In this document: piece after piece, positions 34,999-44,762 of the stretch | How positions within the stretch are numbered: position 1 is the stretch's first letter | Layout: each line of letters begins with the position of its first letter | Origin: an uncultured Alistipes sp. | GTDB taxonomy: Bacteria > Bacteroidota > Bacteroidia > Bacteroidales > Rikenellaceae | DNA: 64,000 nt | NCBI GenBank assembly: GCA_949840605.1 | Contig: CATKXN010000001.1 | Span: 25,235-89,234 of the forward strand | Reading direction: 5' to 3' | The notes under the pieces: model-generated | Database searches by the model: none | Seen by the model: only the letters and a program-made list of their open reading frames with translations | Told to the model about the DNA's origin: nothing | Program-made: the position numbers and the translations under genes

Positions 34999-37900
34999 AT
35001 GAGAACTAAACAAATGAAAGGAACGCTGTTTATGAAATTTAGCCAATTGGTACCGCAGAGCCGCTGGCGGGGGAGGACCCTGATGCTGCTGGCCCTGCTG
35101 CTGTGCATCGCACTGCCGAAGAGCTCTTCGGCCCAGCCGGTGTCGGTCGTGCTGGAGAACGCGTCGCTGGCCGAGGCGCTGAAGAAGGTGAGCGCGGCCT
35201 CCGGCTACGAATTCTTCTACAACGCCAACGAGATTCGGAAAAGCGACAAACGCGTCACGGCGACCTTCAACGGGACGGAGTTGAAAACGGTGCTGGACCA
35301 TCTCTTTTCGGGCACGGGATTCACCTACCGGATGAAGGACCGTACGATCGTCGTCGTCCCCCAGCCCGCGCAGCCCGCCGCCGCGGAGCCGAAGTTCGTG
35401 GAGATCGCCGGACGGATCACCGACGGTTCGGACCGAAGCCCGATGGCGGGCGTGACGGTCGTGGTCGAAGGATCGACCATCGGAACCTCGTCGGATGCCG
35501 ACGGACGCTATCTGCTGAAGGTTCCCGAGGGCATCTACAACATCCTGTTTTCGTTTATCGGCTACGAAATCCATGTGAAACGCTACAACGGGAAGAATCT
35601 CGAGGAGTTTCAGAAGATTTCGCTCACACCGACCGCCGTGGAGGTGGCCGACGTGGTGGTGACCGGCGTGTACCAGCGCAAGAAGGAGAGTTTCACGGGG
35701 TCGGCGACCACGTTCAAGTCCAAGGAGCTGAAAGCCGTGGGCACGCAGAGCGTGCTGCAGAGTCTCCGCACGCTGGACCCTTCGTTCAAGATCGCCGAGA
35801 ACATGCAGTTCGGTTCCGACCCCAACCGCATGCCCGATTTCGAAATCCGCGGCAAGAGCAGCGTGATCGGATTCAAGGAGGAGTACGGCACGGACCCCAA
35901 CCAGCCGCTGTTCATCCTCGACGGATTCGAAACCACGCTGGAGACGGTCATGAACCTGAACATCAACCGCGTGGCGTCGGTTACGCTGCTCAAGGATGCG
36001 GCTTCGACGGCCATCTACGGCTCGAAGGCTTCGAACGGCGTGGTCGTGATCGAGACCAAGGCGCCGGAGCAGGGGCGCCTGCGGCTTTCGTATAAGGGCG
36101 ATTTCAGCGTTACGATGGCCGACCTGACGGACTACAATCTGATGAACGCCGGCGAGAAACTCCGGTTCGAGACGCTGGCGGGCGTCTATCGGGATAAGAC
36201 CGGCGACATGGCCAACCAACTGCGGCTGGACGACCTGCGCAACGAGCGTCTGAAGGGTATCGCACGGGGAATCGACACCTATTGGCTGAACGAGCCCCTG
36301 CACACGGGATTCTCCCACAAGCACAACATCTACGCCGAGGGCGGCGAAGAGAAGATCCGCTACGGCATCGGCGTGAGCTACGGCGAGGTGCAGGGCGTGA
36401 TGAAGGGTTCCGACCGTCGGACGGTCGGCGGCAACATCGACCTGATCTACCGGACCGGGAAATTCCAGTTCAGCAACAAGCTGACCCTCGACTACCAGAA
36501 GACGAACGATCCCGCGGTCGCCTTCTCGGAGTATGCGCAGGCGAATCCCTATTACAAAAAGTACAACGAAGAGGGCAAGATCGACCGTTACCTGTATTAT
36601 TACCGGGACCCCGAATCGCTGGAGACCGAGGCCATCGGCAACCCGCTGTGGAACGCCCACCTGAACAACTACGACAAGGGCGATCAGTTCGGATTTACGA
36701 ACAACTTCATCATCGAGTGGTTCGTGGCGAAGGATTTCCGGGTGCGGGGCAAATTCGGAATCACCCACGCCACGGGAACGACCGATACGCGTCTCTCGCC
36801 CCTGCATACGCAGTTCGACGATCTGGAAGAGACCGAAAAGGGGCTCTACACCCATTCGATGACCAAGCGCACCAACTACGAAGGCGACGTTACGGCGACC
36901 TACGGCCATGTGTTCGCCGAGAAGCACATGCTCAATGCCGTGGCGGGATTCAACTTCAACGCCGCGAAGCGGATCACCAACGGGTACAAGGCCAGCGGGT
37001 TCACCGACGACCAGTTCGGAGCCCCGTCGTTCGCCAACGGCTATCCCGAAGGCGGCAAGTCGGCCTACTCGGAGAGCGAGACGCGCGCCGCGAGCTTCTA
37101 CCTGAACGGCGGCTACTCCTACGACAACCGCTACCTGCTGGACGTCAACTACCGCAGCGACGGCGCGTCGATGTTCGGCACGAACAACCGGTTCCGCAAT
37201 ACGTGGTCGGTGGGCGTGGGCTGGAACATCCAGAACGAACGCTTCATGCGCGACGGCAGGTTCTTCCAGCTGCTCAAGCTGCGCGCCTCGGTGGGTAACC
37301 CCGGCAACCAGAATTTCGCCGCCTACCAGGCCTTTTCGACCTATATGTTCAACGGGTGGATGACCAACGTCTTCGGGACGGGCGTGATTCTGAACCAGCT
37401 CGGCAACGCCGACCTCGCCTGGCAGCAGACGATCAACTACAACGCCGGAACCGACATCACCATGTGGGGCAACCGGATCAACCTGACGTTCGATTACTAC
37501 GTCAAGATCACCGATCCCCTGCTGGCGATCATCACCACGCCCGGCTCGATGGGCATTACGTCGCTGACGATGAACGCCGGACAGCAGAAGACCAACGGCG
37601 TCGAACTGACGCTCAAGGTGTCGCCGGTCTACCGGCCGCACGACCGCATCAACTGGAACATCAGCCTGAACGGGACGCACGCCAAGGCGAAGTACGCCAA
37701 GATCGGCAATGCGTTCAGTTCGCTCAACAACGAAGGGAAGGCTTCGGTCGCGGGTACGACCCGTTATTACGACGGCGGCAGTCCGACGGCGATCTGGGGC
37801 GTGCGTTCGGCGGGTATCGACCCGGCGACGGGCCGGGAGCTCTTCATCCGGAAGGACGGAACCTATTCGTTCAACTACGACGTGAACGACGAGGTGGTGC

Positions 37901-38373
37901 TGGGCGACACGGAACCCAAACTCGAAGGCGTGATCGGCACGACGTTCTACTACAAGGGCCTGTCGGTGGGGTGTTATTTCCGTTATTCGCTCGGGGCGCA
38001 GATCTTCAACAGCGCGCTTTTCCAGAAAGTCGAGAACATCGGCATGGACGAGGTGTTCAACAACCAGGACAAGCGGGCTTTGTACGACCGCTGGTCGCCG
38101 ACCAACACGGAGGCCTATTTCAAGGGCATTTCGCTGACCCAGAAGACCGACAAATCCTCGCGTTTCGTGATGGACGAGAATTACATTACGGGCGAATCGT
38201 TCAGCGTGGGGTATGAATTCACGCAGCCTTTCATCCGTAAGATGGGCCTCTCGGCGCTGAACGTGCAGGTCAATATGAACGATGCGTTCCGCATCTCCTC
38301 GGTCAAGAACGAACGGGGTATCGATTACCCGTTCGCACGGACGATCTCGTTCTCGATCGCGGCGACCTTCTGA
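34999..38373 (+). CDS. SusC/RagA-family TonB-dependent receptor with STN signalling domain
   Basis: 1124 aa from ATG 34999; Met at 35014 and 35032 are alternatives, all leading to the same signal peptide (LMLLALLLCIALPKSSSAQ). STN domain at ~48-120 (VLENASLAEALKKVSAASGY), carboxypeptidase-D-like domain (IAGRITDGSDRSPMAGVTVV), TonB-box region (VADVVVTGVYQRKKES), plug (LFILDGFETTLETVMNLNIN, DAASTAIYGSKASNGVVVIE) and a complete barrel ending in Phe (SFSIAATF). The STN domain lets ligand loading signal to the FecR protein upstream. Ligand unknown; the operon has no glycosidase. Confidence 0.95.
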   Translation: MRTKQMKGTLFMKFSQLVPQSRWRGRTLMLLALLLCIALPKSSSAQPVSVVLENASLAEALKKVSAASGYEFFYNANEIRKSDKRVTATFNGTELKTVLDHLFSGTGFTYRMKDRTIVVVPQPAQPAAAEPKFVEIAGRITDGSDRSPMAGVTVVVEGSTIGTSSDADGRYLLKVPEGIYNILFSFIGYEIHVKRYNGKNLEEFQKISLTPTAVEVADVVVTGVYQRKKESFTGSATTFKSKELKAVGTQSVLQSLRTLDPSFKIAENMQFGSDPNRMPDFEIRGKSSVIGFKEEYGTDPNQPLFILDGFETTLETVMNLNINRVASVTLLKDAASTAIYGSKASNGVVVIETKAPEQGRLRLSYKGDFSVTMADLTDYNLMNAGEKLRFETLAGVYRDKTGDMANQLRLDDLRNERLKGIARGIDTYWLNEPLHTGFSHKHNIYAEGGEEKIRYGIGVSYGEVQGVMKGSDRRTVGGNIDLIYRTGKFQFSNKLTLDYQKTNDPAVAFSEYAQANPYYKKYNEEGKIDRYLYYYRDPESLETEAIGNPLWNAHLNNYDKGDQFGFTNNFIIEWFVAKDFRVRGKFGITHATGTTDTRLSPLHTQFDDLEETEKGLYTHSMTKRTNYEGDVTATYGHVFAEKHMLNAVAGFNFNAAKRITNGYKASGFTDDQFGAPSFANGYPEGGKSAYSESETRAASFYLNGGYSYDNRYLLDVNYRSDGASMFGTNNRFRNTWSVGVGWNIQNERFMRDGRFFQLLKLRASVGNPGNQNFAAYQAFSTYMFNGWMTNVFGTGVILNQLGNADLAWQQTINYNAGTDITMWGNRINLTFDYYVKITDPLLAIITTPGSMGITSLTMNAGQQKTNGVELTLKVSPVYRPHDRINWNISLNGTHAKAKYAKIGNAFSSLNNEGKASVAGTTRYYDGGSPTAIWGVRSAGIDPATGRELFIRKDGTYSFNYDVNDEVVLGDTEPKLEGVIGTTFYYKGLSVGCYFRYSLGAQIFNSALFQKVENIGMDEVFNNQDKRALYDRWSPTNTEAYFKGISLTQKTDKSSRFVMDENYITGESFSVGYEFTQPFIRKMGLSALNVQVNMNDAFRISSVKNERGIDYPFARTISFSIAATF

Positions 38374-38404
38374 CCGTGACACCTATATTATATAACAGAG
38401 CATT

Positions 38405-39856
38405 ATGAAGAACAAAATACTGACATTGATCCTGTTTGCCCCGATGCTGTTTGCGGGGTGCAGCGGCTGGCTGGACGTAAAACCCTACGACCAGATCTCG
38501 GAAGAGGAACTGCTCCGGTCGGAGGAGGGTTTCCAGAAACTGCTGAACGGTATCTACATCGAACTCAACAGCGACGAGCTGTACGGCGGCACGCTCGGCT
38601 GCGAGATGGTCGAGATTCTGGGCGGAGCCTATGAAATCGGCGACAACGTCACGGTGTGGGGAAATTACGTGGCCCTCAAGAAATACGATTACAACACCGA
38701 ATACTGGCGCGGCCGCCTGAGCGCGACGTGGAACAAGGCTTACGCCCTGATCCTGAACTGCAACAAGCTGCTGAAGAACATCGAGGGCAAACAGTCGCTC
38801 TTCGCGGGGCATGCTTACGACATCGTCCGGGGCGAGGCGCTGGCCCTGCGCGCGATGCTGCATTTCGACATGCTGCGCCTTTTCGGACCGGTTTACGCGC
38901 AGAATCCCGACGGAATCAGCATCCCGTACTATTCGTCCGAGGCGCTGAATCCCGAAACACTGCTGCCGGCCAGCCAGGTCGTGTACAAGGTGATTCAGGA
39001 CCTGACGGCGGCTCGCGCAGCCCTGCTGAACGATCCCGTGATCACCGAAGGAACGCTGATGAGCGGAGCGGACAATGGATCGAATTTCCTGCGTTACCGC
39101 GCCCTGCGATTCAACTATTACGCCGTCTCGGCCCTGCTGGCCCGGGTGAACCTCTATGCCGGGCAGAAAAAGGACGCCCTGACCTATGCCGTGGAGGTGA
39201 TCCGCGCCTCGAACAACGGGATTTTCCCGTTCGTCGACCGGAGTCTCGTGGTAGGAAATCCCGAAGACCCCGACCGGATTTTCTCGTCCGAAGTGGTTTT
39301 CGCACTGACCAATACGAAGCGCAACCAGCTGTTCCTGAATTATTTCAGTCCTACGCGGACGACTTTTACCTTCAAGATGGAGGGCGATCTGATTTCGAAG
39401 GCGATCTTCGGGGGAGGCGCTCAGACGGGCGGTTATCAGGACGACTACCGCAACCGGGTGAACTGGAGCACCTCGGGCGAGAACCGCTATTTCTACAAGT
39501 ATGCCGACATGGCCGCGACCGGAAAGATCGAGAACACGATGATTCCGATGCTGCGGCTGGGCGAGATGTATCTGATCGCCGCCGAAAGCCAGTCGGACGT
39601 GCTGGCCAACGGAACGTCGTATGTGAATACGCTGCGCCGCAACCGCGGCATCGGTTCGTCGCTCGCCTCCCTGACGCCCGAGCTGCTCAAGTACGAGTAT
39701 ATCCGCGAACTCTACGGCGAAGGACAGCTCTTCTATCTCTACAAACGCCTTTTTTCGAAGGTGATCTGGTCCTTTACCGATTCCAAGAATCCCGATCCGG
39801 ATACGAATCTCTTCGTCGTGCCCTTGCCCGACTCGGAGACCGAAAACCGCGAATAA
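38405..39856 (+). CDS. SusD/RagB-family outer-membrane lipoprotein
   Basis: 483 aa, lipobox FAGC with Cys at 19, then the SusD-like WLDVKPYDQISEEELLRSEE. TPR-like helices (ARAVALRAMLHFDMLRLFGP-type segment near residues 135-165) and a RagB C-terminus (LRLGEMYLIAAESQSDVLAN, EYIRELYGEGQLFYLYKR). Encoded 31 nt after SusC and forms its lid. Short for the family, which fits SusD proteins of non-glycan operons as well as small-ligand systems. Confidence 0.94.
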   Translation: MKNKILTLILFAPMLFAGCSGWLDVKPYDQISEEELLRSEEGFQKLLNGIYIELNSDELYGGTLGCEMVEILGGAYEIGDNVTVWGNYVALKKYDYNTEYWRGRLSATWNKAYALILNCNKLLKNIEGKQSLFAGHAYDIVRGEALALRAMLHFDMLRLFGPVYAQNPDGISIPYYSSEALNPETLLPASQVVYKVIQDLTAARAALLNDPVITEGTLMSGADNGSNFLRYRALRFNYYAVSALLARVNLYAGQKKDALTYAVEVIRASNNGIFPFVDRSLVVGNPEDPDRIFSSEVVFALTNTKRNQLFLNYFSPTRTTFTFKMEGDLISKAIFGGGAQTGGYQDDYRNRVNWSTSGENRYFYKYADMAATGKIENTMIPMLRLGEMYLIAAESQSDVLANGTSYVNTLRRNRGIGSSLASLTPELLKYEYIRELYGEGQLFYLYKRLFSKVIWSFTDSKNPDPDTNLFVVPLPDSETENRE

Positions 39857-39869
39857 TCCCTGCATCGTC

Positions 39870-40628
39870 ATGAAAAAGAACCATATCGTCTATTCGGCAG
39901 CCCTTCTGGCAGGGCTTTGTCTGGCGGGCTGCAAAGAGAGCCTGCCGGATAACTTCGGTGCGATCGAAGGCATCTATTTCGACAACAGGCTGGCCAACAA
40001 CACCGTCATCGACAGCGCCGCCTATACGTTCATCTATGAGGACGCCGACGTGCTGGAAGTTCCCGTTCGGGTGCAGCTGGTGGGCCGTGCCTCCGCGCAG
40101 CCCCGTGCCGTCGACATCCGGGTCAGTTCGCCCGACGCCGTCGAAGGGACGGATTACACGCTCGGCGGCGAAGCCGTGCTTCCGGCGGGCAGCGTGTCGT
40201 TCGACTACGTCGTGACGCTCCGGCGGACGGCGATCCTGCAGCAGCAGACGAAGAATCTGCTGCTGGAGCTGCGGGCGAACGACAATTTCATCATCCCGTT
40301 CACCAGTCAGCTTCTCTCGGGCGGCGATACGGTGTCGGCGGTAACCTTCAGGATCAATTTCTCGGACCAGTTCACCGCGCCCCCGGTCGGCTGGCGGCAG
40401 ATTTTCGTGGGCGCGTTCACGCAGCAGAAGTTCGAACTGATGTGCGACGTGATGCAACTTCCGAGGGCCGACTTCAACCAGGCGGGCAAAATTTCCGAGG
40501 CAAAATGGCTTTATATTCAGAGCCGGATGGTTGTGTATGTCAAGGATCAGCAGGATCTGCGGTCGTCCGGCCAGCCCTACGACGAGCGGGCTTTCGACGA
40601 GAACGGCGAACCCCTGAAATTCTATTAA
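39870..40628 (+). CDS. DUF4843-domain lipoprotein
   Basis: 252 aa, lipobox LAGC, Cys at 21. EGIYFDNRLANNTVIDSAAY and YTFIYEDADVLEVPVRVQLV, then AVDIRVSSPDAVEGTDYTL and the C-terminal RINFSDQFTAPPVGW…FVGAFTQQKFELMCDV are the pattern of DUF4843, a family found almost only behind SusD genes in Bacteroidetes. Probable surface ligand-binding subunit. 13 nt after SusD and 4 nt before the next gene: tight operon. Confidence 0.88.
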   Translation: MKKNHIVYSAALLAGLCLAGCKESLPDNFGAIEGIYFDNRLANNTVIDSAAYTFIYEDADVLEVPVRVQLVGRASAQPRAVDIRVSSPDAVEGTDYTLGGEAVLPAGSVSFDYVVTLRRTAILQQQTKNLLLELRANDNFIIPFTSQLLSGGDTVSAVTFRINFSDQFTAPPVGWRQIFVGAFTQQKFELMCDVMQLPRADFNQAGKISEAKWLYIQSRMVVYVKDQQDLRSSGQPYDERAFDENGEPLKFY

Positions 40629-40632
40629 CAAC

Positions 40633-42204
40633 ATGGGAATCATGATGAAAAGACTCTTGTGCGCAGCGGCCGTCTGCCTGTTTGCGGCATGCGCCAACGA
40701 TTTGGGCAACTACGACTACCGCGAACTGACCGAGCCCGACATCACGGGCGTGGAGGGGAACATTTCGGTGCTGACCTATGCGCGTCTGCAGCTGACGCCC
40801 GACCTGGGGAGCGACGAATTTACGGACGACCGCTATTCGTTCGAGTGGCGGACGCTCGCTCAGAGCGCCGACCAGACCGTTACGGTGATCGGCACGTCGC
40901 GGAACCTGGACTACGAGGTGACCCTGCCTGCCGGCGCCTATACGCTCTTCTTCAAGGTCGAGGAGAGGGCCAGCGGCGTATACTGGCAGCGGAGCTGCGA
41001 CCTGCAGGTGAGCGAGGCCACCTCCGAAGGGTGGATGGTGCTGTGCGCCGACGGAACCGACGACCGGGCGCGGCTCGACATGGTATCCGCGGTGACGGGG
41101 GAGACCTACACCGACGTGCTCAAAAACAACGGCATGCCCGAAATGAAAGGCCCGCGGCGTATCCAGTGGTCGCGGTACGCGGATGAGGAGTCGCCCTATT
41201 ACCTGCTGACCGACGACGGGGCGACCCGCCTGGGCCGCAACGGGTTCGAATGGAAGGAAGAGTACCGCTTCGTGTACGAAATGGGCAACGGCGACAATCC
41301 GAAGCCTTCGGCGATCAACGACGTGACGCGGGCCAAGATGACGGTCGGCGACGGGAAGACCTACTACGCCGAGTGTCAGGTGGGAGTCGGTCTGTTCGGT
41401 CCGATCGAGGGCGACGGGCTGAATGCCGCGCCGGTGATCGGCAGCAACATCGTAACCAGCAATATCGTGGTTTCCGTGGCGCTGCTCTACGATCTCGACG
41501 GCAAGCGTTTCATGGGCTACGCCCCGACGCTGCGCGCCGGCGACGTGGGCGGTTATCCCGCGCTGCACGAAATGAACGATCTGGTGACGCTGCTCGCCGA
41601 GATGGACAACGGCGGCAAGGTGACGGGAACCGCTTTCGGCGAATTCCCGAAAGGGATGGACTTCGTCTGGATGGAAAATACGAAATACGATCCCAACAAC
41701 ACCAAGATGGGAATCACCTACACCGTGCTGAAGGACGGCGGCAGGTATTATCTCTACGGTACGCAGCTGGGCGAGCTGTGGGCGGTCTATACCTACGGAG
41801 ACTGCGCCTACGCCTTGGGCAGGGCCTATTACGGCGACCTGACGGGATGTACGAACATCGCCCAGGCGAGCTGTTATGCGTTCAGCTCGCTGAAAAACTA
41901 CATGTACTATGCGGTGGGCGGTACGGTCTACCGCGTGGACCTTTCGGAAACGCCCCTGAAGGCGACCTCGCAGTTCACGCTGGTCGGGGAGACGATCACC
42001 TGCCTGAAATTCAATATCTACCGGCAGAGCGCCAACCTGTCCCGCACGTACGATCTGGTGGTCGGCAGCGTCCGGGGCGACGCGGGCACGCTGCGGATTT
42101 ACGAGGGCTTCGACTCCGACGGCAATTTCCGGGGCGTGGCTCCCGAGGTGCATGCCGGACTGGGCCGGATCGTGGACGTAACCTATCGTGAAATGTTGAA
42201 ATAA
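40633..42204 (+). CDS. PKD-like family lipoprotein (PKD_2 type) of a Sus-like operon
   Basis: 523 aa, lipobox FAAC with Cys at 20, followed by ANDLGNYDYRELTEPDITGV, the typical opening of the family. Ig-like/PKD-like region ~30-140 (RYSFEWRTLAQSADQTVTVI), then a beta-propeller-like C-terminal ~370 residues (SEGWMVLCADGTDDRARLDM onward). This family usually follows DUF4843 proteins, as here. Surface-exposed binding component; ligand not known. Confidence 0.85.
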   Translation: MGIMMKRLLCAAAVCLFAACANDLGNYDYRELTEPDITGVEGNISVLTYARLQLTPDLGSDEFTDDRYSFEWRTLAQSADQTVTVIGTSRNLDYEVTLPAGAYTLFFKVEERASGVYWQRSCDLQVSEATSEGWMVLCADGTDDRARLDMVSAVTGETYTDVLKNNGMPEMKGPRRIQWSRYADEESPYYLLTDDGATRLGRNGFEWKEEYRFVYEMGNGDNPKPSAINDVTRAKMTVGDGKTYYAECQVGVGLFGPIEGDGLNAAPVIGSNIVTSNIVVSVALLYDLDGKRFMGYAPTLRAGDVGGYPALHEMNDLVTLLAEMDNGGKVTGTAFGEFPKGMDFVWMENTKYDPNNTKMGITYTVLKDGGRYYLYGTQLGELWAVYTYGDCAYALGRAYYGDLTGCTNIAQASCYAFSSLKNYMYYAVGGTVYRVDLSETPLKATSQFTLVGETITCLKFNIYRQSANLSRTYDLVVGSVRGDAGTLRIYEGFDSDGNFRGVAPEVHAGLGRIVDVTYREMLK

Positions 42205-42225
42205 CGGAAAACAGGCAGAATAACT

Positions 42226-43359
42226 ATGAAAAATTATTTTTATGCGGCCCTGGCGGCGTTCCTGACGGCGGGATGCGCTTCGCACGAAGGCTATGTCCTC
42301 ACCGGAGAGGTTCCCGAAGCCTGGGAAGGCAAACCGGTGGTGCTCTATACGGCCGACGCCGGACAGCCCCGGGCCGTGGACAGCACGGAGGTTTCCGACG
42401 GGAAATTCCGATTCAGGGGGCGTTTCGACGAGCCCCGCAGTTGCCGGGCGGCGATTTTTCTCGACCCCGCTAACCGGGGCGACCGGAATACGGTCATGGC
42501 ATTTGCCGTATACCTCGACAGCACGGCGGTGAGCGCCGTCTGCGACGCTTCGCAAGAGGAGCCTTCATGGACGATTGCCGGGGGAGCTACGCAGACCCAG
42601 GCGCAGGCGTATCAGGCGGGACTCGAACCGCTGGCGGCCGCCTACAGCAAGGCTTTCAGAGCGTATACCAAGGCGTTCTATTACGGCGAGGATTTGCAGG
42701 CGGGCGTCGACATGGCGCGCAAGGCCACCGAAAAGAGCCGCGAACGGACCGCTTATACGGTCCGCTATATCGGCGAACATCCCGAATCGGTCGTCAGCCT
42801 CGTCGCTCTGCAGGAACTCTGCGACCGGTATACGGAACTGACCGGCGAAGAGCTGAATGCGCTTTACGCGGGGCTTTCGCCGCGTCTGAGGGAGTCCGAG
42901 GCGGGGCGTTACACCGAACGGCGCATCCGCGACAAGCGCGTCGCGCAGGGCAATCCGCTTCCCGACATCGAATTGCAGGATCTCGAACAGAACGTGCACC
43001 GGCTTTCGGAGTACGTGCGTCCGGGACATGTCACGCTCATCGAGATATGGGCATCGTGGTGCAATCCCTGCCGGGGCGACATCCCCTATGTCAAAAAGGC
43101 CTACGACAGGTATCATAAAAAGGGATTCGACATCGTGAGCATCTCGGTCGACCGTTCGGCCGAGCGCTGGAAGGAGGCCGTCGCGGAGGAGAAGATGCCC
43201 TGGACGCAATTGCGCGACCATACGGGCGTGTGTTTCCCGACGTTCGAGACGACGGGGGTCCCCACGGCGATCCTGGTGGACGGCGAGGGCCGGATCAGCA
43301 AACTCAACGCCCGCGGCGGATGGCTGTTCGGGGCTTTGCAGGAGGTGTACGGAAAATAA
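42226..43359 (+). CDS. TlpA/ResA-type thioredoxin-fold lipoprotein with N-terminal DUF4369-like domain
   Basis: 377 aa, lipobox TAGC, Cys at 17. N-terminal beta-rich domain (YVLTGEVPEAWEGKPVVLYT) is DUF4369-like; helical middle; C-terminal thioredoxin fold at ~230-375 with redox motif WCNPCR (TLIEIWASWCNPCRGDIPYV) and the cis-Pro segment TTGVPTAILVDGEG. Such proteins reduce or exchange disulfides outside the cytoplasm. The next gene encodes a second, different TlpA protein, so the operon has two lipid-anchored thioredoxins. Confidence 0.92.
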   Translation: MKNYFYAALAAFLTAGCASHEGYVLTGEVPEAWEGKPVVLYTADAGQPRAVDSTEVSDGKFRFRGRFDEPRSCRAAIFLDPANRGDRNTVMAFAVYLDSTAVSAVCDASQEEPSWTIAGGATQTQAQAYQAGLEPLAAAYSKAFRAYTKAFYYGEDLQAGVDMARKATEKSRERTAYTVRYIGEHPESVVSLVALQELCDRYTELTGEELNALYAGLSPRLRESEAGRYTERRIRDKRVAQGNPLPDIELQDLEQNVHRLSEYVRPGHVTLIEIWASWCNPCRGDIPYVKKAYDRYHKKGFDIVSISVDRSAERWKEAVAEEKMPWTQLRDHTGVCFPTFETTGVPTAILVDGEGRISKLNARGGWLFGALQEVYGK

Positions 43360-43373
43360 TTCAGTTCGGAGAT

Positions 43374-44726
43374 ATGAAAAAGATTTTAGGATTACTGCTG
43401 GCAGCCGCATGCTGCGCCTGTTCGGATGCGAACAGAGACGACATCGTCGTGAACTTCGTCGTCGACAACATGACCTACTCGAAGGTGGGGCTTATCGTCG
43501 ACCGTTCGACGTCGTTCGTCGTCGATCTCGATAAGGACGGTAAGGCCACGCTCGTGATTCCCGGCATGGAGGACCTCTATGTCCACGTCGCCTACGGGCA
43601 GTCCACCAAGGACGTATTTCTGGAGAAAGGCCGCAAGACGACCGTGCGTTTCGATGCACGCAGTTTCAATGACGGCGTGCAGGTCGACGGCGTGAACGCT
43701 CCGGCTGCGGAGTATCTGCAGACGGTTACGCTGCCCGAGCCACCCTCCTACGAACTTGCGTGGGAGGAGTATGCTGCGGGACTCGACAAGTGTGTCGAAG
43801 AGGGCGTGCGGCTGGTCAAGGCCCGCAAACTCGATGAGAAATGCCCGCATTTCGCGGCTGTCGAGCAGGAGCGCATCCGTTATTACTATGCGCAGGGGTT
43901 GATCATGTATCCGTTGTACCGTCAGCTCGGTGCCGATCCCGACTACCGTCCCGGAAAGGAGTATTACGACGCCGTGCGCTCGCTGGTCGCGGAGCGCGAG
44001 GAGCTGGCCGACGTAGACGTCTACCGCAATTTCCTGAATTTCGGCGTCTCGACGCTGCTCCAAGAGCAGAACCCGCAGCGTCTCGATCCCTATGCCCGCA
44101 CGATCGCCGCAATGAAATACATGGCCGAAAACTTCTCCAACGAAAAGGTGAAGCAGACCATGCTGCGCGTATTGGCGATGGAATATCTGGGTTTCTCGGG
44201 CGTCCGCAACACCAAGGAGCTGCGCGCACTGGTCGATACCTACATCACCGACCCGCGGATGCTGAAAGAGGTCCGGGACGAGTTCGCCCGCCTCGATCCC
44301 AAGGCCGTGGGCCGTCCTTCGCCCGATTTCACGGCGCAGGACGCCGACGGCAACAGCTATTCGCTCGGCGACTTCCGGGGCAAATACCTGCTGATCGACA
44401 TGTGGGCCACCTGGTGCGGTCCCTGCAAGGCCGAACTGCCGCACCTCAAGGCGCTGGAGAAGAAATTCGAAGGGCGCAACATCGCTTTTCTGGGGCTGTC
44501 GGTGGATAAGGACCGGGACGCCTGGGAGCAGATGGTCCGCTCGGGCGGGCTGGCCGGCACGCAGCTGCTGTTGGGGCCCGGCAGCGAGTTTCAGCAGGAT
44601 TACGGAATCGAGGGCATTCCGCATTTCATTCTGCTGGACAAGGAGGGTAAGATCGTGAACGCAAACATGATACGTCCCTCGTCCGAAGACGCCGAACGGA
44701 TATTGAACCAACTCGAAGGAATATAG
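43374..44726 (+). CDS. TlpA-type thioredoxin-fold lipoprotein, second copy
   Basis: 450 aa from ATG 43374, the start that gives a signal peptide (LLAAACCACS; Cys 13, 14 or 16). Long helical middle region (YDAVRSLVAEREELADVDVY; RVLAMEYLGFSGVRNTKELR). Thioredoxin domain at ~310-450 with WCGPCK (LLIDMWATWCGPCKAELPHL), LSVDKDRDAWEQM, cis-Pro in GIEGIPHFILLDKEG. Paralogue of the preceding gene with a different N-terminal domain. Expected to act on thiols or disulfides of the imported ligand or of its lipoprotein neighbours. Confidence 0.92.
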   Translation: MKKILGLLLAAACCACSDANRDDIVVNFVVDNMTYSKVGLIVDRSTSFVVDLDKDGKATLVIPGMEDLYVHVAYGQSTKDVFLEKGRKTTVRFDARSFNDGVQVDGVNAPAAEYLQTVTLPEPPSYELAWEEYAAGLDKCVEEGVRLVKARKLDEKCPHFAAVEQERIRYYYAQGLIMYPLYRQLGADPDYRPGKEYYDAVRSLVAEREELADVDVYRNFLNFGVSTLLQEQNPQRLDPYARTIAAMKYMAENFSNEKVKQTMLRVLAMEYLGFSGVRNTKELRALVDTYITDPRMLKEVRDEFARLDPKAVGRPSPDFTAQDADGNSYSLGDFRGKYLLIDMWATWCGPCKAELPHLKALEKKFEGRNIAFLGLSVDKDRDAWEQMVRSGGLAGTQLLLGPGSEFQQDYGIEGIPHFILLDKEGKIVNANMIRPSSEDAERILNQLEGI

Positions 44727-44762
44727 AAATGCATTTATAAACTTTTTTTAAACCAACGCATT

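Noticed and set aside
34996..38382. Open frame of more than 1100 codons antisense to the SusC gene
   Set aside because: Long antisense frames are common in GC-rich genes; no domain, signal peptide or start context, while the + strand is a clear SusC. The same applies to the long antisense frames at 14873-17185, 51640-54630, 54830-56809 and 40540-42555.
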